From positions 2,108,001 to 2,172,000 of the forward strand of contig NZ_JAFBCL010000001.1 in the NCBI RefSeq assembly GCF_016907655.1: DNA of 64,000 nucleotides, in the 5' to 3' direction. The DNA is from Saccharothrix algeriensis. GTDB lineage: Bacteria > Actinomycetota > Actinomycetes > Mycobacteriales > Pseudonocardiaceae. Each line of letters begins with the position of its first letter. Position 1 is the first letter of the stretch. Shown here piece after piece: positions 41,443 through 49,865 of this stretch. Position numbers and translations under genes: made by a program. The notes beneath the pieces are model-generated. The model was not told where the DNA came from, did not search any database, and saw only the letters and a list, made by a program, of their open reading frames with translations.

Positions 41443-41820
41443 ATGTCCACGCAGCAGGCGCGGGAGTACCCCGACGTCGTCATCACGCCCGGTTCGGCGG
41501 TCGCCGGCCGGGAGGCGTTCCCCGACCTCACCCGGCGGGTGCTGGCCCACAACGACAAGCTGATGGTGGTCGAGCACGTGATGGAGGCGGGTTCGGTCTT
41601 CCCCCGCCACAACCACCCCGAGGAGCAGCTGGCCTACCTGATCTCGGGCCGCATCAGGGTGCAGATCGCCGACGACGAGCCGTTCGAGGCCCGCGCGGGG
41701 GACAGCTTCGTCGTGCGCGGCGGCGTCGACCACCAGGTGGTCGCCGTCGAGCGCTCCGTCGCGCTCGACGTCTTCACCCCCTCCCGCCGCGACTACGCGG
41801 AGTGGGCCGAGCAGGGCTGA
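41443..41820 (+). CDS. Small cupin protein
   Basis: A 125-residue single-domain cupin. Motif 1 is PRHNHPEEQLAYLISG with the His and Glu metal ligands and motif 2 is GDSFVVRGGVDHQVVA with the last His. GGAAGGAG precedes the ATG. It follows the radical SAM gene by six bases. Stand-alone cupins of this kind act as metal-dependent dioxygenases, isomerases or binding proteins in biosynthetic clusters; the reaction cannot be assigned. Confidence 0.85.
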   Translation: MSTQQAREYPDVVITPGSAVAGREAFPDLTRRVLAHNDKLMVVEHVMEAGSVFPRHNHPEEQLAYLISGRIRVQIADDEPFEARAGDSFVVRGGVDHQVVAVERSVALDVFTPSRRDYAEWAEQG

Positions 41821-41908
41821 TCCGGCTCGACCGCACCCTCCCGGCACCGGGGCGGGCCGCCGGAACGGCCTGCCCCGCGCACCCGCCCCCAGGTGTGAAG
41901 GAGGAACG

Positions 41909-42037
41909 GTGACCGACGAGCGCCGAGCTGCCCGGCCGGGCGGCCCGCTCACCGCGGAGCGGTCGGACCCGTTGCCGCCCGGACCGGACGGCGTCGTGCG
42001 CCGCGGCCTGCCCCGGCCCGCGACGCACGACGCCTGA
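41909..42037 (+). CDS. 42-residue ORF with strong ribosome site, possible precursor peptide
   Basis: GTG at 41909 is preceded by AAGGAGGA five bases upstream, the best ribosome-binding site in this cluster. The predicted peptide starts VTDERRAARPGGPLT, continues with ERSDPLPPGPDGV and ends RRGLPRPATHDA; it is rich in Arg, Pro, Gly and Asp and has no Cys. It lies 88 bases after the cupin gene on the same strand, so it should be on the radical SAM-cupin message, and ends 38 bases before the convergent diiron gene. A RiPP precursor is one possibility; a non-functional ORF of biased composition is another. Confidence 0.45.
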   Translation: MTDERRAARPGGPLTAERSDPLPPGPDGVVRRGLPRPATHDA

Positions 42038-42075
42038 TCACCGTGCCACCCGGTCGGAGCACCGGGCGGCGCCCG

Positions 42076-43020
42076 TCACTCCACGAGGCCGAGCCGGGCG
42101 AAGCTGTCGTAGGTGCGGCTGTCCTCGAAGACGCCGTTGCGCTCGAACAGGCGCAACGTGGCCGCGCCGGCGGTGCGGATCGAACGGCCGACCGCCATCG
42201 GCTCGTTGATCTCCTCCAGGACACCGCGGGTGGTCTCGTCGTCGAGGCCGGCGAGCTTGAGCAGGTGGGCGTCCGCGGCCGGGTCCGGGCCGAGGAACGC
42301 GGTGATGAACTGCGGGAGCGCCTGGCCGATCGCATCCCGCTGGCGCTTGCCGAGCTGGTGCCAGGCGTACTGGAAGAACTGCGCGAAATAGGCGTGGTGG
42401 CGGCGTTCGTCCTCCGAGTGGTCGGCGATCGTCTCACGGACCGAGGAGATGATGCGCTCGTCCCGCGGGATGTCGTTGAGAATGGCCGAGATCAGCGTTT
42501 CGGACACCACGGTGAAGAAGACCTTGGTCAACCCCCGGGTGTCGCTGTCCTCTTCCGCCTCCAGGCGGTCCAGATCCAGCAGGAACCGCGGGAACAGCTC
42601 CGGCGAACCCTCGCCGGTGGCGGTCGCCAACTGGTCCTGGAGGTCGTCGGAGAACAGCGCGTGCCACGACTCGTCGGTGCAGATCTTGTACGCGTCGCGG
42701 AGCATCCGGTCGGGCAGGTCGAAACCCGCCCGGCGGCGGCTGATCAACTGGGTCACGGGGTTGACCACGAGCTGTTCGAGGTCGCTCGTGAAGTCCAGGT
42801 AGATGTGCAGTCGGTGCAGCAGGACGCGCCTGACCAGGTCGTCGTCCGCGTTCCGCTTCACCTCGGGGTGGTTCACCGCGGCCACCAGCTCGGGCGGGAA
42901 GAACATCTTCCCGTCCAGGTGCTCGTCGAGGATGTGCCGGGGCTTGCTCCGCACGCTGGCGCGGTCGTCCCAGCTGCCGAACCCCGACCGGTACTCGGTC
43001 GCCTCGGGCGTGGTCGTCAC
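42076..43020 (-). CDS. AurF/CmlI-type diiron N-oxygenase
   Basis: A 314-residue ferritin-like oxygenase. Metal ligands fit AurF exactly: Glu82 (DLEQL), Glu117 and His120 (DESWH), Glu174 (VSETL), and His201, Glu205, His208 (HSEDERRHH). AurF and CmlI oxidise aryl amines to nitro groups; relatives act on other amines and hydrazines. I start at GTG 43020, with AAGGAA six bases before it; an in-frame ATG at 43062 has no ribosome site. It faces the cupin-peptide operon and is divergent from the aminotransferase across 560 bases. It makes an N-oxidised (hydroxylamine, nitroso, nitro or azoxy) product plausible. Confidence 0.88.
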   Translation of the reverse strand: MTTTPEATEYRSGFGSWDDRASVRSKPRHILDEHLDGKMFFPPELVAAVNHPEVKRNADDDLVRRVLLHRLHIYLDFTSDLEQLVVNPVTQLISRRRAGFDLPDRMLRDAYKICTDESWHALFSDDLQDQLATATGEGSPELFPRFLLDLDRLEAEEDSDTRGLTKVFFTVVSETLISAILNDIPRDERIISSVRETIADHSEDERRHHAYFAQFFQYAWHQLGKRQRDAIGQALPQFITAFLGPDPAADAHLLKLAGLDDETTRGVLEEINEPMAVGRSIRTAGAATLRLFERNGVFEDSRTYDSFARLGLVE

Positions 43021-43578
43021 GACTATTTCCTTTCCGAAACTATTTTTTGGGTGTGGCGTCATGGGAGTATGCCGCCATGGTCCGGGCGATCAACGGCTCC
43101 GGTCAAGACATGGCGAAATGCCCGGATCGCGGTTTTGCACAGCCCCGCCGACAGCACCGCCGAACTCGCGTGGGCAATCCGGCCGGAGGGCGTAACACCC
43201 GTTCGGGACGCACTTCGGAACAGTTCGGGACCACGTAGTCCGGCAGTGGCCATTTCACCCCGGTGGTTAGCGGGGTTATTCGGCGTCTTTTCCACTCGGC
43301 ACGCGCGGCGCGCTCGGCGCGCCCGGCCGGCGCCCGTCGGCGGCGCGCACCGGGCGCTCGCGGCGCCGGGGACCGTCCACACCGGCGCCCGGCCGGCGCC
43401 CGCGCCCGCGTCGCCGCCCCCGGTCGGGTCCACATCGGACCGTCGCCGCAACCGCGGTGACCTATGTGGACCGCGCCGGCCCGATCACCGGTTTCCCTTG
43501 CCCGGCAGCACCCTCGCCCCGCCAGCGGGGCGCGGTCGACCGCCGGGCGCCGTCGAGGACATCCCAGGAGGACACCCG
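43021..43578. promoter_or_regulatory. Divergent control region between diiron and aminotransferase genes
   Basis: About 560 bases with no supported gene. It is AT-rich near 43022-43060, just before the diiron gene, and extremely GC-rich near 43300-43440. It must hold both promoters; AGGAGG at 43566-43571 is the aminotransferase ribosome site. Confidence 0.5.
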
Positions 43579-44727
43579 GTGGTGGAGAACAGGAGCGCGG
43601 CCGGGGCCGCGCGACCGCTGGCCATGGTGGTCGGGCCGACCCGCCAGGCGCCCTCGGTGCTGGAGCGGCTCGCCGCTCCCGCGCTGCCGCTGACCGACCC
43701 CGCCTTCCTCGCCGAGTTCGGGCGCTGCCTGACCCGGCTGCGCGAGGTCGTCGGCTCCACCTCGGCCGAGACCGTGGTAACGCCCGGCAGCGGCACCATC
43801 GGCATGGAGTGCTCCGCGGTCAGCCTGCTGCGCCCCGGGCTGCCGGTGCTGGTGGTGTCCACGGGCACGTGGGGCGAGCGGTGGCGGCGGATCTGCCTGC
43901 GCAACCGGGTGCCGGCGCACGCGCCGCGGTTTGCCCCGGGCCGCGCGCCGGACCTCGGAGCGGTCGACCGGGCCCTCCGCCGGCGGCGCCACCAGGCCGT
44001 CCTGGTGGCGCACGTCGACTCCAGCAGCGGCGTGCGGTCGGACGTGGCGGGGCTGACCGCGCTCGCCCACCGGCACGGCGCGCTGTGCCTGGTGGACGGG
44101 GTGTCCGCGATCGGCGCCGAACGCGTCGAAGTGGACGACTGGGACCTGGACCTCTACCTGGGCGGCCCGTCCAAGGGCCTGGCGGCGGCCCCGGGCCTGG
44201 CGCTCTACGCGCTCGGGCGGCGCGCGGTCGAGGCGCTGCGGGACCGGCCGTGGGAGCCGAGCACGTTCGCGCTGGACCTCGCGCCGTGGCTGCCGGTGAT
44301 GGCGGCGGCGCTGCGCGGCCGGTTCGACTACTTCCAGTCACCTGCCGGCAACTCGGTGATGGCGCTGTCCGAGGCGTTGCGGCTGGTGCTGGCGGAGGGG
44401 CGCGAGCAGCGGGTCGCGCGGCACGCGGCGCTGCGCGACCGGCTGCACGCCGGGCTGGCCGACCTGGGCATCCGGCTGCTGGTGCCGGAGGAGCGCGACC
44501 GCGCCAACGGCGTCACGGTGTGCCTCGTGCCCGACGACCTGCGGGAGGAGCGGCTGCTGGCGGCCGTCGCCGACGAGGGCGTCGTCCTCCAGGCCGGCAC
44601 GCTGCCCCTGGCGAGGCGGCGGACGTTCCGGCTGGGTCACCTGGGCACCGTGGACGACGACGACATCTCGCGCGCCCTGGCGGCCGTCGAAGCGGGCCTG
44701 CGCGCCTGCCGGCGCAATGCCCGCTGA
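43579..44727 (+). CDS. Class V (aspartate aminotransferase fold) PLP enzyme
   Basis: A 382-residue PLP-dependent enzyme of the alanine-glyoxylate/serine-pyruvate aminotransferase branch. Features: VVTPGSGTIGMECSAVSLL near 66-84, VDGVSAIGA with the cofactor-ring Asp173, and the Schiff-base Lys199 in GGPSKGLAAAPGLA. The C-terminal domain has ANGVTVCLVPDD and FRLGHLGTVDDDDI. GTG at 43579 is chosen because AGGAGG lies seven bases upstream. It could convert an alpha-keto acid to an amine substrate for the diiron oxygenase, or the reverse. Substrate unknown. Confidence 0.88.
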   Translation: MVENRSAAGAARPLAMVVGPTRQAPSVLERLAAPALPLTDPAFLAEFGRCLTRLREVVGSTSAETVVTPGSGTIGMECSAVSLLRPGLPVLVVSTGTWGERWRRICLRNRVPAHAPRFAPGRAPDLGAVDRALRRRRHQAVLVAHVDSSSGVRSDVAGLTALAHRHGALCLVDGVSAIGAERVEVDDWDLDLYLGGPSKGLAAAPGLALYALGRRAVEALRDRPWEPSTFALDLAPWLPVMAAALRGRFDYFQSPAGNSVMALSEALRLVLAEGREQRVARHAALRDRLHAGLADLGIRLLVPEERDRANGVTVCLVPDDLREERLLAAVADEGVVLQAGTLPLARRRTFRLGHLGTVDDDDISRALAAVEAGLRACRRNAR

Positions 44728-44998
44728 ACCGCTCCCCCGAGCAGCCGCCAACAATGCGACCGGTGTTCACGAACCGCATTAGGGCACCGGGTGCCACCGA
44801 CCGAATGCGGACCGGCCGGGGCCATTTGACCGGAAGCGGTTCTCCACCACCGGGGCGCAGCCGCGCCGGGGTGCTGCGCCGAACTGCGCCACGTCAGCGT
44901 TGTACACTCCCGGTTCGGGCGGCCAGGAGCCGCCGGAACGGCGGCGGGACGAAATCCGCGCCGGCAGTCGGACGCTCTCGCACGAACGGAAATGGCCC

Positions 44999-46765
44999 GT
45001 GACGTTGAATACCACCGTGCCTTCTCTGGGCGCCCGGCTTCGGGACCGGGTCGCGGAGGCGATCACCGCCGCCCTCGGCGACGCGGGCGGGGCCGCCGAC
45101 CCGAGGCTCCAGCGCTCCGACCGCGCCGACTGGCAGGCCAACGGCGTGCTCGCGCTGGCGAAGTCGCTCAAGGCCAACCCGCGCGAGCTGGCGGCCAAGG
45201 TGGTCGAGGCGCTCACCGCCGACGACGTGGTGGCGGCCGGCGAGGTGTCCGGGCCGGGGTTCATCAACCTGACCGTCAGCGGCCCGGCGATCCTGCGGCA
45301 GGCGGCGGCGCGCGTGGACGACCCGCGGCTGGGCCTGCCGGTCGCCGCGTCGACCGGCGTGTCCGTGGTGGACTACTCGCAGCCGAACATCGCCAAGGAG
45401 ATGCACGTCGGCCACCTCCGGTCGACCATCATCGGCGACGCGATCGTGCGCGTGCTGGAGTTCACCGGCGAGCGGGTCGTCCGCAACAACCACCTCGGCG
45501 ACTGGGGCACCCAGTTCGGCATGCTGATCCAGGACCTGCGCGAGCGGCCCGAGCTGCTGGCGGGCGAGGAGGAGGGCGGCGACCAGCCCTCGATGTCGCG
45601 GCTCAACCGGCTCTACCGGGGCGCGCGGGCGCGGTTCGACGGCGACCCGGACTTCGCCGACCGGGCCCGCAAGCGGGTCGTGGCGCTCCAGGCGGGCGAC
45701 CCGGACACGATGGACGCCTGGCGCGAGATCGTCGAGGAGTCGAAGCGGTACTTCGAGGCGGTCTACGCCGAGCTGGACGTGCTGCTGACCGACGCGGACG
45801 CGGTCGGCGAGAGCTTCTACAACCCGTTCCTCGCCGAGGTGTGCGCGGAGCTGGAGGAGTCCGGCGTCGCGGTGCGCAGCGAGGGCGCGCTGTGCGTGTT
45901 CTTCGACGACGTGAAGGGCCCGGACGGCTCGCCGGTGCCGCTGATCGTGCAGAAGAGCGACGGCGGCTACGGCTACGGCACCACCGACCTCGCCGCGATC
46001 CGGTACCGGGTGAACGTCCTGGGCGCGACCGACCTGCTCTACGTCGTGGACTCCCGCCAGGCCCTGCACTTCAAGATGGTCTTCGAGACCGCGCGGCGCG
46101 CGGGCTGGCTGCCCGAGGGCGTCACGGCGCGGCACCTGCCGTTCGGCACCGTCCTCGGCCCGGACGGCAAGCCGTTCAAGACCCGCGCCGGCGACACGGT
46201 CCGCCTGGTCGACCTGCTCCAGGACGCGGTGGACCGCGCGGCCTCCGTGGTGCGCGAGAAGAGCCCCGACCTGTCGCCGGAGGAGCTGGCCGTGCGCGCC
46301 CGCCAGGTGGGCATCGGCGCGGTGAAGTACGCGGACCTGAGCACGTCGCGCACCCGCGACTACGTGTTCGACGTGGACCGCATGGTCTCGCTCACCGGCG
46401 ACACGGGGGTGTACCTCCAGTACGCCTACGCGCGCATCCAGTCGATCCTGCGCAAGGCGCCGGACGTGACGGCGGCGGTGGACCCGGAGATCCCGCTGGA
46501 GGACCCGGAGCGCGCGCTGGGGCTGCTGCTGGACGAGTTCGGCGACGCCGTGGCCCAGGTGACGGAGCTGTACGAGCCCCACCGCCTGTGCAACTACCTG
46601 TTCTCGGTCGCGTCGGCGTTCACCGCGTTCTACGAGCGCTGCCCGGTCCTCAAGGCCCCGTCCGAGGCCCTGATGGCCAACCGCCTCCTGCTGTGCCGGC
46701 TGACCGCGAAGACCCTGCGGCAGGGCATGGCCCTGCTCGGCCTCGCGACGCCCGAGCAGCTCTGA
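44999..46765 (+). CDS. argS: Arginyl-tRNA synthetase
   Basis: A 588-residue class I synthetase, full length. The N-terminal tRNA D-loop-recognition domain covers about 1-115 ([22 protein letters not shown]), then [21 protein letters not shown] with the HIGH-type signature at 136-139, [12 protein letters not shown], and [13 protein letters not shown] in the KMSK position, where ArgRS enzymes commonly lack a canonical lysine. The C-terminal anticodon domain has [14 protein letters not shown]. It resembles the Streptomyces ArgRS type. Start at GTG 44999. No lysA, hom or thr genes follow, unlike the usual mycobacterial argS neighbourhood, so it could be the sole copy moved or a second, cluster-associated copy. 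Confidence 0.93.
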   Translation: MTLNTTVPSLGARLRDRVAEAITAALGDAGGAADPRLQRSDRADWQANGVLALAKSLKANPRELAAKVVEALTADDVVAAGEVSGPGFINLTVSGPAILRQAAARVDDPRLGLPVAASTGVSVVDYSQPNIAKEMHVGHLRSTIIGDAIVRVLEFTGERVVRNNHLGDWGTQFGMLIQDLRERPELLAGEEEGGDQPSMSRLNRLYRGARARFDGDPDFADRARKRVVALQAGDPDTMDAWREIVEESKRYFEAVYAELDVLLTDADAVGESFYNPFLAEVCAELEESGVAVRSEGALCVFFDDVKGPDGSPVPLIVQKSDGGYGYGTTDLAAIRYRVNVLGATDLLYVVDSRQALHFKMVFETARRAGWLPEGVTARHLPFGTVLGPDGKPFKTRAGDTVRLVDLLQDAVDRAASVVREKSPDLSPEELAVRARQVGIGAVKYADLSTSRTRDYVFDVDRMVSLTGDTGVYLQYAYARIQSILRKAPDVTAAVDPEIPLEDPERALGLLLDEFGDAVAQVTELYEPHRLCNYLFSVASAFTAFYERCPVLKAPSEALMANRLLLCRLTAKTLRQGMALLGLATPEQL

Positions 46766-46789
46766 GGCCGGGCCGCTCCCCCACCGACC

Positions 46790-46837
46790 CGCGAAACCCC
46801 GGTCGGCTCCGCCAGTGGAGCCGACCGGGGTTTCGCG
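46790..46837 (+). terminator. argS terminator
   Basis: A perfect 21-base stem (46790-46810 with 46817-46837) and a six-base loop GCCAGT, 24 bases after the argS stop. The stem ends in GGGGTTTCGCG. Confidence 0.9.
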
Positions 46838-46982
46838 CGTGGGCCGGGCGAAGTCCCGACTCCGGTAGCTGGAGCGGCGGGGTCCCGCCGTGCGACCGTA
46901 CGGGTCCGGGTCGCCCTTTCCCTGGAGGACGGGCCGGACACCGCCGCCTTACGAGGGAACGACCTTTCCTAGGAGGTGCGCC

Positions 46983-48290
46983 ATGTCACTACGGTCACGA
47001 ACCCTGCCCATGGTGGCCGCACTGGCGATGGCACTGCCCGCACTACCCGCGCTGCCCGTCCTGACCGCCCCCGCCGCCCTGGCCGAAGCCCCGCGACCCG
47101 CCGCGGCGGCGAAGGTGAGCGCGGCGGGCGAGGAGAAGGCCGGCGGCGCGACCCTGCGCTACGCGCCGACCGGCCGCTCCTGGCGGGTGGTCCTGTCCGA
47201 ACCCGGTTCCACCTACGTCAAGGTGCACTTCGCGTCGCTGGAGCTGGCGCCCGGCGACCGGGTCACGGTGGCCGACCCGACCGGCCGCGAGGTGCACACC
47301 TACCGGGGCGACCCGACCAGGGCCGCGTTCCCCGGCGACTCGCCGCACACCGTGCACGGCAAGCGGGGCTTCGCCGCGATGTCGGTCGACGGCGACACCG
47401 CCGTGGTCACCCTGCACGCCGTGACCGACCGCCCGGACGCCGCCGAGCTGACCCGCCGCGGGTTCGGCGCGCGCATCGACACCTACTACCGGGGCTTCAG
47501 CCAAGCGGAGCTGGCCGCCGCCAACCCCGCGCCGCTGAGCGTCTGCGGCGCGGACGCCCGCCGCGACGTGGTGTGCTACCAGGCCAACCACCCCACCGAG
47601 TACGCCCGGTCCGGCGCGGTGGCCCGGCAGCTGCTCAAGGGCATCGGCCACTGCACGGCGTGGCGGGTGGGCAACACCAACCGGATGCTCACCAACCACC
47701 ACTGCATGGAGAGCGCGGCCGACCTGAGGGCCAGCGAGTTCCAGTTCGACTACCAGTGCGCCACCTGCGGCGGCAACAACCCCCGGCCCGGCACCAAGGT
47801 CAGCGGCGCGGAGCTGATCAAGTCCAGCCCGCTGAGCGCGCTGGACTACGCCTTGTTCTCGGTCAACGACTTCACCTCCGTCCAGCGGTTCGGCACGCTC
47901 TACCTGGACGTGCGGGAACCGGTGGCGGGCGAGCGCATCTACATCCCCGGCCACGGCGACACCAGGCCGAAGCGCCTCTCGCTGTACGAGGAGCGCGACG
48001 GCGGCGCGTACTGCAAGATCGACGTGGTGTCGTCCGGCGTGAACACCGGATACCGGTGCGACTCCTCCGGCGGCAACTCCGGCTCGCCGGTGCTGGCGGG
48101 CTCGTCGCACAAGGTGATCGCGCTGCACCACCTCGGCGGCTGCCCGAACTGGGGCACCCGGATCACGCTGGTGCACCGCGAGATCGCGAGCCTGATCGAC
48201 AACAGGGCCGCTCCCACCCCGGGCAGCGCGTCCGAGGGCGCCACCGCCTTCCCGGTGGGCGGCCCGGCCACCGGCGCCTCGAACCCCTAG
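46983..48290 (+). CDS. Secreted trypsin-like serine protease
   Basis: A 435-residue exported enzyme. It has a signal peptide (SLRSRTLPMVAALAMALPALPALPV, cleavage probably after ALA around residue 34), a beta-rich propeptide or binding domain (about 55-150), then a chymotrypsin-fold domain with His240 in LTNHHC, Asp288 in SALDYALF and Ser366 in SGGNSGSPV, and paired cysteines. It resembles lysyl endopeptidase-like secreted proteases of actinomycetes. AGGAGG lies six bases before ATG 46983. A single gene bounded by terminators; it should act outside the cell. Confidence 0.92.
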   Translation: MSLRSRTLPMVAALAMALPALPALPVLTAPAALAEAPRPAAAAKVSAAGEEKAGGATLRYAPTGRSWRVVLSEPGSTYVKVHFASLELAPGDRVTVADPTGREVHTYRGDPTRAAFPGDSPHTVHGKRGFAAMSVDGDTAVVTLHAVTDRPDAAELTRRGFGARIDTYYRGFSQAELAAANPAPLSVCGADARRDVVCYQANHPTEYARSGAVARQLLKGIGHCTAWRVGNTNRMLTNHHCMESAADLRASEFQFDYQCATCGGNNPRPGTKVSGAELIKSSPLSALDYALFSVNDFTSVQRFGTLYLDVREPVAGERIYIPGHGDTRPKRLSLYEERDGGAYCKIDVVSSGVNTGYRCDSSGGNSGSPVLAGSSHKVIALHHLGGCPNWGTRITLVHREIASLIDNRAAPTPGSASEGATAFPVGGPATGASNP

Positions 48291-48302
48291 GCCCTCCGGT
48301 TC

Positions 48303-48342
48303 CCGGCCGGCGTCGCGGTGGGACCGCCGCGACGCCGGCCGG
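48303..48342. terminator. Bidirectional hairpin terminator
   Basis: A 16-base perfect stem, CCGGCCGGCGTCGCGG with its complement, and an eight-base loop between the convergent protease and methyltransferase genes. Confidence 0.85.
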
Positions 48343-48362
48343 CGGGTCGGGGCCCGGCGGGG

Positions 48363-49154
48363 TCAGGGCTTGCGGCCCACGGCGGCGAGGCCGGCGAAGC
48401 GCTCCGGGGCGGCGCCCACCTCCTCCGGCGACGCCGGCCGCCACAGCGGCAGGTGCACCACTCCCGGCTCGACCAGCTCGTAGCCGGCGAACAGGGCGCG
48501 CACCCGGTCCGCGGAGCGCATCGTCATCGGCGTCGCCGTGCGCTTGCGGTAGAGGTCCTGGTGCGAGTCGGCCTGCTCGTCCTGGCCGTCCCGGGTGGCG
48601 TGCGAGACGACGAGGTGGCTGCCCGGCGCCACGGCGTCGCGGTAGGCGGCCACCAGGTCGTCCGGCCGGTCGGCGTCGGTCACGAAGTGCAGCACCGCCA
48701 CCATCATCACGGCGATCGGCCGGTCGAAGTCCAGCAGGTCGCGCACCGCCGGGTGCCCCAGGACCCGCTCCGGCCGGCGCAGGTCCTCCTGCACCACGGC
48801 GGTCCGCCGGTCGTCGCCGAGGATCGTCCGGCTGTAGGTGACGGCGATCGGGTCGTTGTCGACGTACACCACGCGCGCGCCCGGGTCGGCCCGGTGGGCG
48901 ACCTCGTGGACGTTGCCCGCGGTCGGGATGCCCGAGCCGAGGTCCAGGAACTGCCGCACGCCCCGGGCGGCGCAGTACTCCACGGCGCGCCGCAGGAACG
49001 CCCGGTTGGCCTGCATGATCAGCGGCAGCTCCGGCCACAGCTCGATGGCCTTGAGCGCCATGTCCCGGTCGACCGCGAAGTTGTGCGCCCCGCCGAGGTA
49101 GTAGTCGTAGACGCGCGCCGCGCTCGGCCTGGTCAGGTCGATGTCGTCAGCCAT
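48363..49154 (-). CDS. SAM-dependent methyltransferase, DUF574 (Methyltransf_19) family
   Basis: A 263-residue protein of the DUF574 group abundant in actinomycetes. It has the family opening RPSAARVYDYYLGGAHNFAVDR, SAM motif I FLDLGSGIPTAGNVHEVA, motif II VVYVDNDPIAV and VMMVAVLHFV. Start at ATG 49154 (MADDIDLTRPS). Such proteins are common near conserved regulatory genes, but their substrates are largely unknown. Monocistronic and convergent with the protease gene; divergent from a MarR gene across about 195 bases. Confidence 0.9.
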   Translation of the reverse strand: MADDIDLTRPSAARVYDYYLGGAHNFAVDRDMALKAIELWPELPLIMQANRAFLRRAVEYCAARGVRQFLDLGSGIPTAGNVHEVAHRADPGARVVYVDNDPIAVTYSRTILGDDRRTAVVQEDLRRPERVLGHPAVRDLLDFDRPIAVMMVAVLHFVTDADRPDDLVAAYRDAVAPGSHLVVSHATRDGQDEQADSHQDLYRKRTATPMTMRSADRVRALFAGYELVEPGVVHLPLWRPASPEEVGAAPERFAGLAAVGRKP

Positions 49155-49310
49155 GGGGGCCTTCCGTGGGTGGTCCGGCCGAGCGCCGGGCCGGCGGGCG
49201 GGGCGCCGGTGACGGTACCGCGCCCGCCCGGAGGGGTGCGCGCGTCCGGGTGAAGGGCCGTTCGAGGTGCGCTCGCGCACGTCCGGGCCGGTCCGCGCGA
49301 CCCCGGCATA

Positions 49311-49326
49311 GTATGTAGACCCATAC
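49311..49326. promoter_or_regulatory. Putative MarR operator
   Basis: GTATG-TAGACC-CATAC, a perfect 5-bp inverted repeat with a 6-bp spacer, 23 bases before the marR TTG start. It overlaps a TAGTAT -10-like sequence, so binding would block transcription. Confidence 0.5.
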
Positions 49327-49349
49327 CTGCGACCGGGGAGGGCCGAGCC

Positions 49350-49760
49350 TTGTCAGCCCACGCGACGTGGTCGGGCCTCCGCGCGCTGCACAACCGCGTC
49401 AACGCCGGGCTGGAGCGGGCCCTGCAGCGGAGGTTCCACTTCGGGCTGTCGGAGTTCACGGCGCTGGGCGCGCTGCACGAGGCGCCCGAGGGCGGGCTGC
49501 GGATGCAGGAGCTGACCGAGGTGGTGGGGCTCAACCAGAGCTCGGTGAGCCGCCTGGTCGCCCGGTTGGAGCAGTCGGGCCTGACCTCGCGCGAGGTCTG
49601 CGAGACCGACCGGCGCGGGGTGTACAGCTGCATCACCCCGGAGGGCCGGGGGGTCTACCGCAGCGCGAGCCCGTTCTACGAGCGGACGCTCGCGGCCATC
49701 TTCGACGAGGTCGCCACCGACCCGGAGCTGGGCCCGCTGCTGACCAAGATCCGCTCCTGA
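49350..49760 (+). CDS. MarR-family regulator
   Basis: A 136-residue winged-helix protein. Recognition elements are LSEFTALGALHEAPEGGLRMQEL, LNQSSVSRLVARLEQSGLTSRE and the wing CETDRRGVYSCITPEG. Start is an unusual TTG at 49350, supported by GGGGAGG eight bases upstream and by the family-like N-terminus right after it. Probably autoregulated through the 49311-49326 repeat. Targets unknown. Confidence 0.88.
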   Translation: MSAHATWSGLRALHNRVNAGLERALQRRFHFGLSEFTALGALHEAPEGGLRMQELTEVVGLNQSSVSRLVARLEQSGLTSREVCETDRRGVYSCITPEGRGVYRSASPFYERTLAAIFDEVATDPELGPLLTKIRS

Positions 49761-49827
49761 CCTGCGGGAACAACTTCCCGGAAGCACCCGTTCGCCACCG
49801 CTCAGCGTCGTACCCGACGGGTAGAAT

Positions 49828-49843
49828 TCGAACGTAGGTTCGA
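49828..49843 (+). promoter_or_regulatory. LexA (SOS) box
   Basis: TCGAAC-GTAG-GTTCGA, a perfect inverted repeat matching the actinobacterial LexA consensus TCGAAC(N4)GTTCGA. It lies 22 bases before the GTG at 49866. Confidence 0.8.
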
Positions 49844-49865
49844 TGCTGTGCGAGGGGAGCCTGTC

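Noticed and set aside
44728..44998. T-box or arginine attenuator leader before argS
   Set aside because: No T-box sequence was found. The short Arg-rich frame upstream is in frame with argS without a stop, so it is not a separate leader peptide.
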